Assembly (NCBI GenBank): GCA_910584005.1
Contig: CAJTXR010000001.1
Coordinates: 124,001-188,000 of the forward strand
DNA from: an uncultured Anaeroplasmataceae bacterium
Lineage (GTDB): Bacteria; Bacillota_I; Bacilli_A; Acholeplasmatales; Anaeroplasmataceae
Length of the DNA stretch: 64,000 nucleotides
Reading direction: 5' to 3'
Both the position numbers and the translations under genes were made by a program. Shown here piece after piece: positions 43,425 through 51,126 of this stretch. Each line of letters opens with the position of its first letter. The first letter of the stretch is position 1. The notes beneath the pieces were generated by a model. The model saw only the letters and a list, made by a program, of their open reading frames with translations, did no database searches and was not told the origin of the DNA.

Positions 43425-44408
43425 ATGGAAGATTTAAAGAATTGGTGTAAAATTATCGAGGATATCATTAATTTAATTGATTTAAGTATAATCCAAGGAG
43501 AATCAGAAACGATTACATTAGAACTGCTTTCTAAGAAATTGGGCTATTCCGAATATTATAGTTCCAGAAAATTTAGGGAAATATCAGGAATGAATTTTAG
43601 AGAATATTTCTGTAAACGGAAACTTTCTTTTGCTTTAAAGGAATTAAGAGATCAAAATTCTAAAATTATTGATATTGCTTTAAAATATGGATTTTCTTCA
43701 CCAGAAGCATTTACTCGAGCTTTTAAGAAGGCCTATGATATAGCTCCAAGTGAATATCGTAAAACTTTAATTCCAGTAGTATTACAAACAATTATAAAGC
43801 CATTTGATTGCTACATAGCTACAGGACAAGATTTAATGTCTGAAGAGAGTAAAAATGAAGTCAAGGTCTATTTTGTACATATCCCAGCCCATAAATTTTT
43901 ACATATCAGGAATTATAATAGTAGAGGTTACTGGGATTTTTGGCAGAAACAAAGTATAATTCAAGGACAGGATTGTGAAACGATTTGTGGGTTTTTAGAT
44001 AGTATAAAAGGAAAACTTGATGATACATTTGGTGCCGAAAATAATTCTTCTAGTGGACAATTAATGGCTTGGATCAATGCTCCAACTGGAAGAATATGCA
44101 ATTGGGGAATTCCTCTAGCAGAGGCATATGGTGTGCGACTTCCTGTCGACTATAATGGCCCCATTCCTCCAAATATGCAGTTGATGGATGTTGCCGAAGG
44201 GGAATACATCGTTTTTGAACATGGTCCTTTTGATATTACAAAGGAAAGTCAAAGTGTAGAGGCAAAGATAGAGGCTGCAATGTTAAATTTTAATTATGAG
44301 GAAGCAGGCTATGCTTTGGATACAAAAGAGGAAAGAGTTTTCTATTTCTTTCATGATCCTAATCGTTTTTGGAAGTACATACGACCCGTCCTAAAAATCA
44401 ATTCGTGA
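43425..44408 (+). CDS. AraC-type regulator with C-terminal GyrI-like domain
   Basis: A 327-residue transcription regulator. The N-terminal half has two AraC helix-turn-helix units: TLELLSKKLGYSEYYSSRKFREISGMNFREYFCKRKLSFA and ELRDQNSKIIDIALKYGFSSPEAFTRAFKKAYDIAPSEYRK. The C-terminal part (about 150-327) resembles GyrI-like/AraC effector-binding domains, with VHIPAHKFLHIRNYNS and GEYIVFEHGPFD. Such proteins often sense small amphipathic or toxic compounds. The start at 43425 follows AGAGGT. A TATAAT at 43389 may be its -10. It is monocistronic; its target is not evident. Confidence 0.85.
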   Translation: MEDLKNWCKIIEDIINLIDLSIIQGESETITLELLSKKLGYSEYYSSRKFREISGMNFREYFCKRKLSFALKELRDQNSKIIDIALKYGFSSPEAFTRAFKKAYDIAPSEYRKTLIPVVLQTIIKPFDCYIATGQDLMSEESKNEVKVYFVHIPAHKFLHIRNYNSRGYWDFWQKQSIIQGQDCETICGFLDSIKGKLDDTFGAENNSSSGQLMAWINAPTGRICNWGIPLAEAYGVRLPVDYNGPIPPNMQLMDVAEGEYIVFEHGPFDITKESQSVEAKIEAAMLNFNYEEAGYALDTKEERVFYFFHDPNRFWKYIRPVLKINS

Positions 44409-44428
44409 TTTTTAAAAAATGGATTTTC

Positions 44429-44457
44429 TTGTAATTCATAAAGAAAAATGCTATACT
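44429..44457 (+). promoter_or_regulatory. Promoter for rnpB
   Basis: TTGTAA at 44429-44434, a 17-bp spacer and TATACT at 44452-44457 with an extended TGC element, six bases before the predicted RNA 5' end. Confidence 0.7.
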
Positions 44458-44462
44458 TATAA

Positions 44463-44808
44463 AGGCAGTTGGGTAACTCAAGCCTTTTAATCGGTTAGGA
44501 AAGTCCATGCTAGCACAGTCTGAGATGATTGTAGTGTTTGTGCTTAGCTAAAAAATAAGCTAAGGCATAGAAATATGACGGCAGAAGAAACCTAAGTCCA
44601 TTGGATAGGGTGTATTCTATAACGTGCCACAGAAACGAGTTCTATAGAAATGTAGAAATGAAACGTTGGTAAACCCCTCAAGCTAGAAACCCAAATTTTG
44701 GTAGGGGAGCTTTGGGAGGCGAAATGAAGCTATCCCGAGGGCAAAGAAATTTGCAGATAAATAGTTACCGCCTCACATGAGGTACAGAACATGGCTTATA
44801 GACTGCTA
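44463..44808 (+). ncRNA. rnpB: RNase P RNA (Bacillus B type)
   Basis: Catalytic RNA that matures tRNA 5' ends. Conserved regions are plain: AGGAAAGTCCATGCTAGCAC near the 5' side, the GTAGTGTTTGTG segment, CGGCAGAAGAAACC, TGGTAAACCCCTCAAGC followed by GAGAAACCCAAATTTTGGTAGGGG-type sequence (with A for G at one place), and CAGAACATGGCTTATAGACTG at the 3' end. The 5' AGGCAGT pairs with GACTGCT to close P1. Size (about 346 nt) and the order of elements match the low-GC Gram-positive B type. Ends are estimated within a few bases. Confidence 0.95.
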
Positions 44809-44837
44809 AAAAGAGGATTTTTCCTCTTTTTCTTTTT
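44808..44837 (+). terminator. Terminator after rnpB
   Basis: AAAAAGAGG (44808-44816) pairs with CCTCTTTTT (44823-44831), followed by more Ts. Confidence 0.8.
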
Positions 44838-44861
44838 TGTAAAAAAATGTTTAAAAATGTA

Positions 44862-44890
44862 TTGACATACTATACATTGCATAGTATACT
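44862..44890 (+). promoter_or_regulatory. Strong promoter for the padR operon
   Basis: Perfect TTGACA at 44862-44867, a 17-bp spacer and TATACT at 44885-44890. The spacer and -10 are covered by an inverted repeat (next entry). Confidence 0.85.
44867..44887 (+). promoter_or_regulatory. PadR operator 1, overlapping the promoter
   Basis: Inverted repeat ATACTAT/ATAGTAT with a 7-nt centre, that is ATACT, 11 bp, AGTAT. PadR-family sites are described as similar interrupted ATACT/AGTAT palindromes. Its place across the spacer and -10 element suits repression. Confidence 0.7.
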
Positions 44891-44927
44891 ATAGGTGAAA
44901 AATAATTTTGTATATTTTTTTAGAGTT

Positions 44928-44950
44928 AATACTATGCATTACACAGTATT
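44928..44950 (+). promoter_or_regulatory. PadR operator 2, in the padR leader
   Basis: AATACT/AGTATT inverted repeat with an 11-bp centre, the same half-sites and spacing as operator 1, located between the promoter and the padR start. Confidence 0.65.
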
Positions 44951-44961
44951 GGAGTGATGGA

Positions 44962-45273
44962 ATGAATATTCAAATTAAGAAAGGAATTGTGGAGGTTTGT
45001 GTTTTGGCGAGTTTGCGGAAAGAGGCTTCCTATGGATATAAGATTATTAGTGATATTTCTGAATTAATTGAAATATCAGAATCGACATTATATCCGATTT
45101 TGCGAAGGCTTGAAGGACAAAAACTTTTGCGAACCTATACGAAGGATTTTAATGGTAGAACAAGAAAGTATTATGAAATCACTCGGTTAGGAGAAAAGAA
45201 AATTCGTGATTTCTTAGAAGAATGGCGAGATATGGAACGCGTTTATGATTTTATAGTCAGAAAGGGGAAATAA
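44962..45273 (+). CDS. PadR family transcriptional regulator
   Basis: A 103-residue winged-helix regulator of the short PadR type: IKKGIVEVCVLASLRKEASYGYKIISDI, then SESTLYPILRRLEGQKLLRTYTKDFNGRTRKYYEITRLGEKKIRDFLEEW. The start at 44962 follows TGGAGTGATGGA and leaves operator 2 in the leader; an earlier in-frame start at 44908 would put operators in the coding region and has no ribosome site. Two matched inverted repeats suggest autorepression. It is followed one base later by a DUF1700 gene, a recurring membrane-stress-type arrangement. Confidence 0.92.
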   Translation: MNIQIKKGIVEVCVLASLRKEASYGYKIISDISELIEISESTLYPILRRLEGQKLLRTYTKDFNGRTRKYYEITRLGEKKIRDFLEEWRDMERVYDFIVRKGK

Positions 45274-45274
45274 A

Positions 45275-45889
45275 ATGAGAAAAAGAGAATTTTTAAGAAA
45301 GCTCAATAGTCGGCTAAGTCACTTAGATCGGCAAGAACGAGAAGATATATTAGATTATTACGATGAATTGATTGAAGATTCAATTGATCGTACAGGTAAA
45401 ACAGAAGCAGAGGTCATTTATGATTTAGGAGAACTTGAAGATATTGTGCGAAGAGTTGACCCTTATCATCGTTCAAAAATGAGATATGATGAATATGAAG
45501 AAGATAAGGAGGAAGAGCTTAAAAAAAGAAGTAAACCAAGAAGGAAAGAACAATCTAATGGTTTCTTTAAAACGATATGGCAAGTTATATTAACCATCGT
45601 AAAGGCGATTCTTTTCTTTGCGGTTACCTTTGCATGTATCCTTATTTTTATTTCTGGAATTGCAGCATTTATCGGAGCAATTTATTTTATAATCGTTAGT
45701 GTATTGAACTTTGATGATGGTTTTTCTATTACATTATTTAGGATTGGATTTGGCATTGCAGTGATGGGAGGAACTTGCATTGCAATCCCACTTATCATAA
45801 AGATATTGAAGTGGTTATGGAAGTTAATCCGTGCTTTCTTTAACACTTTATCTGGCAAGAAAAGGAGGAGTTATGCATATGAAAATTAG
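45275..45889 (+). CDS. DUF1700 family membrane protein
   Basis: A 204-residue protein with the DUF1700 N-terminus (REFLRKLNSRLSHLDRQEREDILDYYDELIEDSIDRTGKTEAEVIYDLG), a charged linker (about 70-95) and a membrane part of about three to four segments (about 102-185). The N-terminal helical unit is a short domain common in proteins encoded after PadR regulators. Function is unknown; the adjacent DUF4097 protein suggests a role in envelope response. It overlaps the next gene by 11 nt. Confidence 0.88.
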   Translation: MRKREFLRKLNSRLSHLDRQEREDILDYYDELIEDSIDRTGKTEAEVIYDLGELEDIVRRVDPYHRSKMRYDEYEEDKEEELKKRSKPRRKEQSNGFFKTIWQVILTIVKAILFFAVTFACILIFISGIAAFIGAIYFIIVSVLNFDDGFSITLFRIGFGIAVMGGTCIAIPLIIKILKWLWKLIRAFFNTLSGKKRRSYAYEN

Positions 45890-46613
45890 AGGGTTTATTA
45901 TTGTAGGAGTACTCCTTTGCCTAGCAGGAGTTGGGATATGTAGTTTTGCAGCAACAAGAGATGATTTTGTATTAGAAGAGGTTTACACTGATCCTAGTTT
46001 AGAAAAAAAAGAATATAACATTCAAAATGTAGATGAAATTACTTATTCTGGTAGTGCAGAAGATTTAGAAATTGTTTATACAGAAGAAGAAAGTAAAATC
46101 ATCTATTATGAGGGCAAATATAAACAATATAAAATTACAGAGGAAGAGGGAAATTTAGTCATTTCTCAGGATTATAAAAATCACTTTTTCAATTTTGCTT
46201 TCTTTAATTTTGGTTCAAGTAAATGCACCATTTATGTAAATCAAGATTTAAAAGAATTGAATATAACGATGAATGCTGGCCAAATGATTCTTACTGATTT
46301 AAACGTTCAGAGCGTATTCGTTGATATAAATGCTGGAAATTCAGTGGTCAATCATTGTACCTTTGAATTATTTAAGGCAGATGTAGATGCGGGGAATATG
46401 AAAGTAAAGAATACTATAGTAAAGGATATGAATATTGATTTTTCAGCAGGAAACTTCAATTTTCATGGTGATATCCTTTCTAGTGCCCATATTTATTTGA
46501 GTGCTGGTCAATTAAAATTGGATTTAATCCGTCAAAAAGAAGAGTATGTACATGTTATATTAGACACAGAAGTCGATGCAGGTAAGGAAACGATTTCGTA
46601 TGGTCGAGCATAA
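45879..46613 (+). CDS. DUF4097-type beta-repeat envelope protein
   Basis: A 244-residue protein with an N-terminal signal-anchor segment (about 4-24) and an extracytoplasmic beta-helix-like domain. The repeats are visible as MNAGQMILTDL, INAGNSVVNH, VDAGNMKVKN, FSAGNFNFHG and LSAGQLKLDL, spaced about 18-20 residues. The start at 45879 is preferred by spacing from AAGGAGGAG; ATG 45873 is possible. It completes the padR operon. DUF4097 proteins are often found with PadR/DUF1700 and their role is not established. Confidence 0.88.
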   Translation: MKIRGFIIVGVLLCLAGVGICSFAATRDDFVLEEVYTDPSLEKKEYNIQNVDEITYSGSAEDLEIVYTEEESKIIYYEGKYKQYKITEEEGNLVISQDYKNHFFNFAFFNFGSSKCTIYVNQDLKELNITMNAGQMILTDLNVQSVFVDINAGNSVVNHCTFELFKADVDAGNMKVKNTIVKDMNIDFSAGNFNFHGDILSSAHIYLSAGQLKLDLIRQKEEYVHVILDTEVDAGKETISYGRA

Positions 46614-46641
46614 AAACTCAGCATAATGCTGAGTTTTTCTT
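46612..46641 (+). terminator. Terminator of the padR operon
   Basis: Perfect 12-bp stem ending CTCAGCA/TGCTGAG (46612-46623 with 46627-46638), 3-nt loop and Ts. Confidence 0.85.
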
Positions 46642-46660
46642 TTCCCTTTGATTTCTAATC

Positions 46661-46689
46661 TTGAAAAATACCTCTTTCTTTGATAGAAT
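46661..46689 (+). promoter_or_regulatory. Promoter for lepA
   Basis: TTGAAA at 46661-46666, a 17-bp spacer and TAGAAT at 46684-46689 with an extended TGA element. Confidence 0.65.
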
Positions 46690-46722
46690 AAAGAAGAATA
46701 AATTTAGATAAGGAGGTTTATC

Positions 46723-48546
46723 ATGAAAGAAATTGAAGAAATGAAGAAGCGACAAAGAATGATTCGGAATTTTTGTATCATCGCTCATATAGATCATGGT
46801 AAATCCACCTTAGCTGATCGAATTTTGGAAATTTGTGAATCCGTTGAAAAAAGACAGATGCAGGAACAACTCCTAGATTCTATGGAATTAGAAAGAGAAC
46901 GTGGAATTACAATTAAACTCAATGCAGTAAGCATGGTATACCACGCTAAAAATGGGTTAGATTATGAGTTTCATTTAATTGACACTCCTGGTCATGTTGA
47001 CTTCACCTATGAGGTTTCTAGAAGTTTAGCTGCGTGTGAAGGGGCAATTTTAGTTGTAGATGCAACTCAAGGTGTGGAAGCTCAAACGCTAGCGAATGTC
47101 TATTTGGCTTTAGATAATAATTTAGAGATTTTACCTTTAATTAATAAAATTGATTTACCTTCAGCTGACCCTGAACGTGCCAAACAAGAAATTGAAGAGG
47201 TTATTGGAATCCCTGCCTATGAAGCTGTTTTAGCCTCTGCAAAGACAGGAGTAGGCGTAGAAGATATCTTAGAGCAGGTGGTAAGCTATATTGCTCCACC
47301 AAGTGGAGATATTTTGGCTCCGACTCGAGCTTTAATTTTTGATTCTGCTTTTGATGCTTACCGTGGTGTAGTTGTACTCGTATGTGTGAAGGAAGGAATT
47401 ATTCGTAAAGGGGATACGATTCAATTTTTAGCTTCTAAAGCTAAATATCAAGTTGTAGAACTTGGCGTTCGAACACCAAAAGAGGTTCAAAGAGAATATT
47501 TAATGGCTGGAGATGTTGGATTTATTACGGCCTCTATAAAAGATATTTCTGATGTCCGAGTTGGTGATACAATTACAACAATTGAACAACAGGCAGTTGA
47601 ACCTTTAGAGGGGTATCGAAAATTAAATCCGATGGTATTTTGTGGATTATACCCAATTGATTCTAAGCAATATACAGATTTAAGAGATGCACTAGATAAA
47701 CTCAAATTATCCGATGCCGCTTTGGTTTTTGAACCTGAAACCTCACAAGCTCTTGGGTTTGGATTCCGCACAGGCTTTTTAGGATTACTTCATATGGATA
47801 TAGTGAAAGAACGAATTTCTAGAGAATTTGGCATAGAATTGATTGCTACTGCCCCATCTGTTTCCTATCATGTTTATTTAACTGATGGATCTATGTTAAA
47901 AATAGATAATCCTAGTGGATTACCAAGTCTTCAAACCATTGACCGCATTGAAGAGCCTTTTGTTCGAGCAACGATTATGTCACCAACAGAATATGTCGGG
48001 GCAGTAATGGATTTGTGTCAGAAAAAAAGAGGAATCTTTATGGATATGGAATATATTGAAGAAACTCGGGTTGTCATTCATTACAATATGCCTTTATTAG
48101 AAATTGTTTTTGATTTTTTTGATAAACTCAAGAGCTATACAAAAGGTTATGCATCTTTTGATTATGAATTGGGAGATTATGAAGCCTCAAAACTTGTGAA
48201 AATGGATATTATGCTTAATGGCGATGTTGTAGATGCATTATCCACAATTGTCCATAAGGATTTTGCATATTCTAGAGGAAAAGTTATCGTTGAAAAATTA
48301 AAAGAAATAATTCCACGACAATTATTTGAAGTTCCTGTTCAAGCCGTAATTAATCATAAAGTAATTGCTAGAAGTGATATTAAAGCGATGCGTAAGGATG
48401 TTTTAGCAAAATGTTATGGAGGGGATATTTCAAGAAAGAAAAAACTTTTAGAAAAACAAAAAGAAGGAAAAAAGAAAATGAAGGCAATTGGGAATGTTGA
48501 AGTTCCACAGGAGGCCTTTTTAGCAATATTATCCACAGAGGATTAA
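46723..48546 (+). CDS. lepA: Elongation factor 4 (LepA)
   Basis: Translational GTPase that acts on stalled or elongating ribosomes and in initiation. The 607-residue protein has G1 IAHIDHGKSTLADR, the ERGITIK switch, G3 DTPGHVDF, G4 NKIDLP, domains II, III and V, and the LepA-specific C-terminal domain (KVIARSDIKAMRKDVLAKCYGGDISRKKKLLEKQKEGKKKMKAIGNVEVPQEAFLAIL). The start follows AAGGAGGTTTATC. Confidence 0.97.
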   Translation: MKEIEEMKKRQRMIRNFCIIAHIDHGKSTLADRILEICESVEKRQMQEQLLDSMELERERGITIKLNAVSMVYHAKNGLDYEFHLIDTPGHVDFTYEVSRSLAACEGAILVVDATQGVEAQTLANVYLALDNNLEILPLINKIDLPSADPERAKQEIEEVIGIPAYEAVLASAKTGVGVEDILEQVVSYIAPPSGDILAPTRALIFDSAFDAYRGVVVLVCVKEGIIRKGDTIQFLASKAKYQVVELGVRTPKEVQREYLMAGDVGFITASIKDISDVRVGDTITTIEQQAVEPLEGYRKLNPMVFCGLYPIDSKQYTDLRDALDKLKLSDAALVFEPETSQALGFGFRTGFLGLLHMDIVKERISREFGIELIATAPSVSYHVYLTDGSMLKIDNPSGLPSLQTIDRIEEPFVRATIMSPTEYVGAVMDLCQKKRGIFMDMEYIEETRVVIHYNMPLLEIVFDFFDKLKSYTKGYASFDYELGDYEASKLVKMDIMLNGDVVDALSTIVHKDFAYSRGKVIVEKLKEIIPRQLFEVPVQAVINHKVIARSDIKAMRKDVLAKCYGGDISRKKKLLEKQKEGKKKMKAIGNVEVPQEAFLAILSTED

Positions 48547-48564
48547 TAAGAAAAGGAGAAAAAA

Positions 48565-48990
48565 ATGAAAAAAGAAAATTGTCCATATTGTACTTATGGT
48601 GAATCCCTTGCCAAATTTGGTCTTTTGGCATTTGAAACAACGACATCTGAGGTGATTGTTTTTAAGGACCAAACTCATCCTGGAAGAATGATTGTAGCTT
48701 ATAAAAAAGATCATGTAGCTGAAATACAGGATTTAAATGAAAAGGAAAGAAATGCTTTTATGAAAGATGTTGCCGATGTAGCAAGAGCAATTCAAAAGGC
48801 ATATCATCCAAATCGAATCAATTATGGAGCTTATGGTGATACGCTTGGTCACTTGCATTTTCATTTATGTCCTAAATATGAGGGTGAAGCAGAATGGGGA
48901 GGCACCTTTGTTATGAATACTGGAAATTTAAGTGATGATGAGGCCTGTAAGGAAGTTGCCAAGAGAATTATTGAAAATTACGAGGCTTAA
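48565..48990 (+). CDS. HIT family nucleotide-binding protein
   Basis: A 141-residue histidine-triad protein. The catalytic motif is GHLHFHLCPKY (His at about 96, 98 and 100), the N-terminus has CPYC that may bind zinc with a histidine, and the fold pattern VIVFKDQTHPGRMIVAYKKDH is typical. Such proteins hydrolyse nucleoside phosphoramidates or dinucleotides. The substrate is not known. It lies 18 nt after lepA and ends in a terminator, so it may be co-transcribed with lepA. Confidence 0.9.
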   Translation: MKKENCPYCTYGESLAKFGLLAFETTTSEVIVFKDQTHPGRMIVAYKKDHVAEIQDLNEKERNAFMKDVADVARAIQKAYHPNRINYGAYGDTLGHLHFHLCPKYEGEAEWGGTFVMNTGNLSDDEACKEVAKRIIENYEA

Positions 48991-48997
48991 ATTTGTT

Positions 48998-49030
48998 GGA
49001 TTTTCCTATAAAAAAGGGGAATCCTTTTTT
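48998..49030 (+). terminator. Terminator after the HIT gene
   Basis: A 10-bp stem with two G-U pairs (48998-49007 with 49015-49024) and six Ts. Confidence 0.75.
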
Positions 49031-49046
49031 ATATTTTTATTTTTTC

Positions 49047-49075
49047 TTGTGTCTTTTTAAAAAATGGTGTATACT
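49047..49075 (+). promoter_or_regulatory. Promoter of the TPP riboswitch-thiT unit
   Basis: TTGTGT at 49047-49052, a 17-bp spacer and TATACT at 49070-49075, 12 bp before the aptamer. Confidence 0.6.
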
Positions 49076-49086
49076 AAATATGTCAT

Positions 49087-49160
49087 ATTAAGGGGAGGCG
49101 AAAGCCTGAGAGGATAAGGATCTACCCTTAACCTGATCTAGGTAATGCTAGCGTAGGGAA
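49087..49160 (+). promoter_or_regulatory. TPP (THI-box) riboswitch aptamer
   Basis: The conserved thi-box is unambiguous: AAGGGGAGGCG, GCCTGAGAGGAT, ACCCTTAACCTGATCTAGGTAATGC followed by TAGCGTAGGGAA. It senses thiamine pyrophosphate. It is followed by an intrinsic terminator at 49208 and then thiT, so control is by transcription termination when TPP is plentiful. Confidence 0.95.
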
Positions 49161-49207
49161 TAATATGAAGAGGTTTTTTATATATCTCATCAATATTCTT
49201 TTTAAGC

Positions 49208-49232
49208 ATGTCCTAGCGGACATTTTTTATTT
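49208..49232 (+). terminator. Riboswitch-controlled terminator before thiT
   Basis: ATGTCC/GGACAT hairpin (49208-49213 with 49218-49223) with loop TAGC and a long T tract. The loop region CTAGC can pair with GCTAG of the aptamer 3' strand (49147-49151), a possible antiterminator contact (inference). Confidence 0.75.
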
Positions 49233-49248
49233 TAAAAAGGAGAAAAAT

Positions 49249-49959
49249 ATGAAAAGAGAAAAATTTTCAACAAGAGTGCTAGCTGAAGTAGCAATTTTTG
49301 CCGCATTAGCTTTTGCACTTGACGCACTTCAAGGTGGAATTTGGAGAGGTGTGTTCTTTAATGGTGGTTCCATTGGATTTGCTATGGTGCCCATCTTTTT
49401 GATTGGCTATCGAAGAGGTCTTTTACCAGGCATTTTATGTGGAGGAATTGTAAGTCTAGTTCAAATGCTTGGTGGTATCTATGTAATTAACGCAACAACC
49501 TTTGAAAATTCATTTATGCGAATTATGGGTCCTTTTTTCCAAATTCTATTGGATTATGTTCTTGCCTATACTGTGGTAGGAATATCTGGAGCTTTTGCTT
49601 CTAAATATGCAAATGGAAAAACGATGGGGCAAAAGTTGATGTGGATTGTCATTGGAACGGTTTTTGCAAGTCTTTTGAAGTATGCCTGTCATGTTGTTGC
49701 CGGAGGTGTATTTTGGCTATCTGCATCTATAGAAGATGCTGCTTCCTTTATGGGTGTAAAATCAATTAGCTGGGGATATTCTTTCCTATATAATGGAGCT
49801 TATTGTATACCAAATACGATTTTATGTACGGGTACAATGCTAGTTATTGCTCGGTTTTATGGTCAATTTTTGGTTCCTAGTGTAACATCAAAAAAAGAAA
49901 AGGTAGAAGATTCAATTGAAACGGAGGTAAATTTAAATGAAGAACCTGAAAAAAAATAG
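49249..49959 (+). CDS. thiT: Thiamine ECF transporter substrate-binding component ThiT
   Basis: A 236-residue membrane protein with six hydrophobic segments. ThiT hallmarks are seen: VLAEVAIFAALAFALD, the GGSIGFAMVPIFLIGYRRGLLPG loop and HVVAGGVFWLSASIEDA with aromatic thiamine-binding residues. It works with a shared energising module (EcfA-EcfA'-EcfT) encoded elsewhere. The start at 49249 follows AAAAAGGAGAAA; an upstream in-frame ATG at 49165 would make the riboswitch terminator coding and is rejected. It overlaps the next gene by 23 nt. Confidence 0.94.
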   Translation: MKREKFSTRVLAEVAIFAALAFALDALQGGIWRGVFFNGGSIGFAMVPIFLIGYRRGLLPGILCGGIVSLVQMLGGIYVINATTFENSFMRIMGPFFQILLDYVLAYTVVGISGAFASKYANGKTMGQKLMWIVIGTVFASLLKYACHVVAGGVFWLSASIEDAASFMGVKSISWGYSFLYNGAYCIPNTILCTGTMLVIARFYGQFLVPSVTSKKEKVEDSIETEVNLNEEPEKK

Positions 49960-50371
49960 TGAAATTGTAAAACGATGGATTTTAGTAGGCTTATCTTTAT
50001 TTATCCTTGCAATATCAATAGCTTTTATCGCTTTAAGTTTTGGCTATGCAGATGATGGCTATGGAACAGATATTTCCTTTAATATGGATTATGTCGTATT
50101 CCTATTATGTGGAATTGCAATGCTATGTTATAGTATCTATAGTGTAATTGGATATTATAAGAATAAAAATTTGAAAATGGCGTATTATAGTGCTTTTGGA
50201 GTTATTTCTGTTTTACTTGCTTTTTATCCATTGGGTGTATTTTTTAAGGCAATGTCTAAACATAAGCCCTTTTTAGAGTATCAAGAGTACTTATATATTG
50301 GCATTTTAGGGATTGGACTGATTGCTTATTTATTATTTCAATTTTTATCTGATCAACAAACAGAAGAATAA
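49937..50371 (+). CDS. Small integral membrane protein
   Basis: A 144-residue protein with four hydrophobic segments (about 14-33, 50-68, 80-98, 115-137) and short loops. I recognise no family. It overlaps thiT by 23 nt and starts after ACGGAGGTAAAT, so it should be expressed under TPP riboswitch control. A link to thiamine is inference from the operon alone. Confidence 0.75.
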   Translation: MKNLKKNSEIVKRWILVGLSLFILAISIAFIALSFGYADDGYGTDISFNMDYVVFLLCGIAMLCYSIYSVIGYYKNKNLKMAYYSAFGVISVLLAFYPLGVFFKAMSKHKPFLEYQEYLYIGILGIGLIAYLLFQFLSDQQTEE

Positions 50372-50374
50372 AAA

Positions 50375-50407
50375 TAAAAAAGTGATTCATTATGAATCAC
50401 TTTTTTA
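50375..50407. terminator. Bidirectional terminator between the thiT operon and mscL
   Basis: Perfect AGTGATTCA/TGAATCACT stem extended by A/T runs on both sides, 3-nt loop. It overlaps the mscL stop. Confidence 0.85.
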
Positions 50408-50992
50408 TTCTGTAGAGTCTTTTTTTGTTCTCTTTTTAGGAGGTTCAGGTTTTTTAAGACTATCCCTAATTTCTTCTAATAATTCTACAACTGGATCCTT
50501 CACAGGTTCTATAACCTCCTCAGGAGCCTCTTCAACAACTGGCTCAAGAGCTTCGGTTTCAGCCTCTTTATCAGCCTTTGCTTTTTCTTCTAGTTCCTTT
50601 CTCTTTTTGCCTAAATACGTAACCACCTTTAAAATGATGAACAACGTTAAAGCAATGAAGAAGAAGTTCAAAATAGATTCAATAAAAGCACTCCAATCAA
50701 TATAGTTCAAAACGGTATATCCTTTTCCATTTGGTCCTAAAATGATTGCGTCAGCTGCAGTATTTGTGGTAGCGAGCTTTGAATTTGGTAAAATCGTATA
50801 AAGACCGGACTCCATTCCTGGAATATAAGATAACGCCCAGTTGACTACTGGCATAAGAATTTGTTTATTTAATGTTGTAACAATGGTATTAAATGCTCCA
50901 CCAATAATTACACCGACAGCCATATCTAAAATATTCCCTCTTGTAATGAAACTTTTAAATTCCTGAATTAATTTTTTCAATTTTTCCACCAC
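50405..50992 (-). CDS. mscL: Large-conductance mechanosensitive channel MscL
   Basis: Opens under membrane tension to release solutes during hypo-osmotic shock. The 195-residue protein has the conserved first helix (EFKSFITRGNILDMAVGVIIGGAFNTIVTTL), a periplasmic loop and the second helix (about 103-130). It is longer than the usual 130-150 residues because of an acidic C-terminal extension (about 140-195) rich in Glu and Pro, which ends in basic residues. The start is GTG; a few alternative starts are possible. The promoter is at 51003-51031. Confidence 0.93.
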   Translation of the reverse strand: MVEKLKKLIQEFKSFITRGNILDMAVGVIIGGAFNTIVTTLNKQILMPVVNWALSYIPGMESGLYTILPNSKLATTNTAADAIILGPNGKGYTVLNYIDWSAFIESILNFFFIALTLFIILKVVTYLGKKRKELEEKAKADKEAETEALEPVVEEAPEEVIEPVKDPVVELLEEIRDSLKKPEPPKKRTKKDSTE

Positions 50993-51002
50993 CCTCTACT
51001 TA

Positions 51003-51031
51003 ATTATAGTCAAAGTGACAATATTTGTAAA
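51003..51031 (-). promoter_or_regulatory. Promoter for mscL
   Basis: On the minus strand, TTTACA at 51026-51031, a 17-bp spacer and TATAAT at 51003-51008. Confidence 0.75.
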
Positions 51032-51126
51032 GGCAATCTTTCTTTTTCCTGATTTTCTTTAATTTTTTTCTATGGAATCCCCATATTTATGGTATAATAA
51101 AAAAAAGCGTTGTTGGAGGAAGAACA

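Noticed and set aside
49165..49248. N-terminal extension of ThiT from an upstream ATG
   Set aside because: It would translate through the riboswitch terminator; the ATG at 49249 has a good ribosome site and gives the normal ThiT N-terminus.
50322..50705. Plus-strand open frame opposite mscL
   Set aside because: Serine-rich antisense shadow of the MscL acidic tail, crossing the bidirectional terminator.
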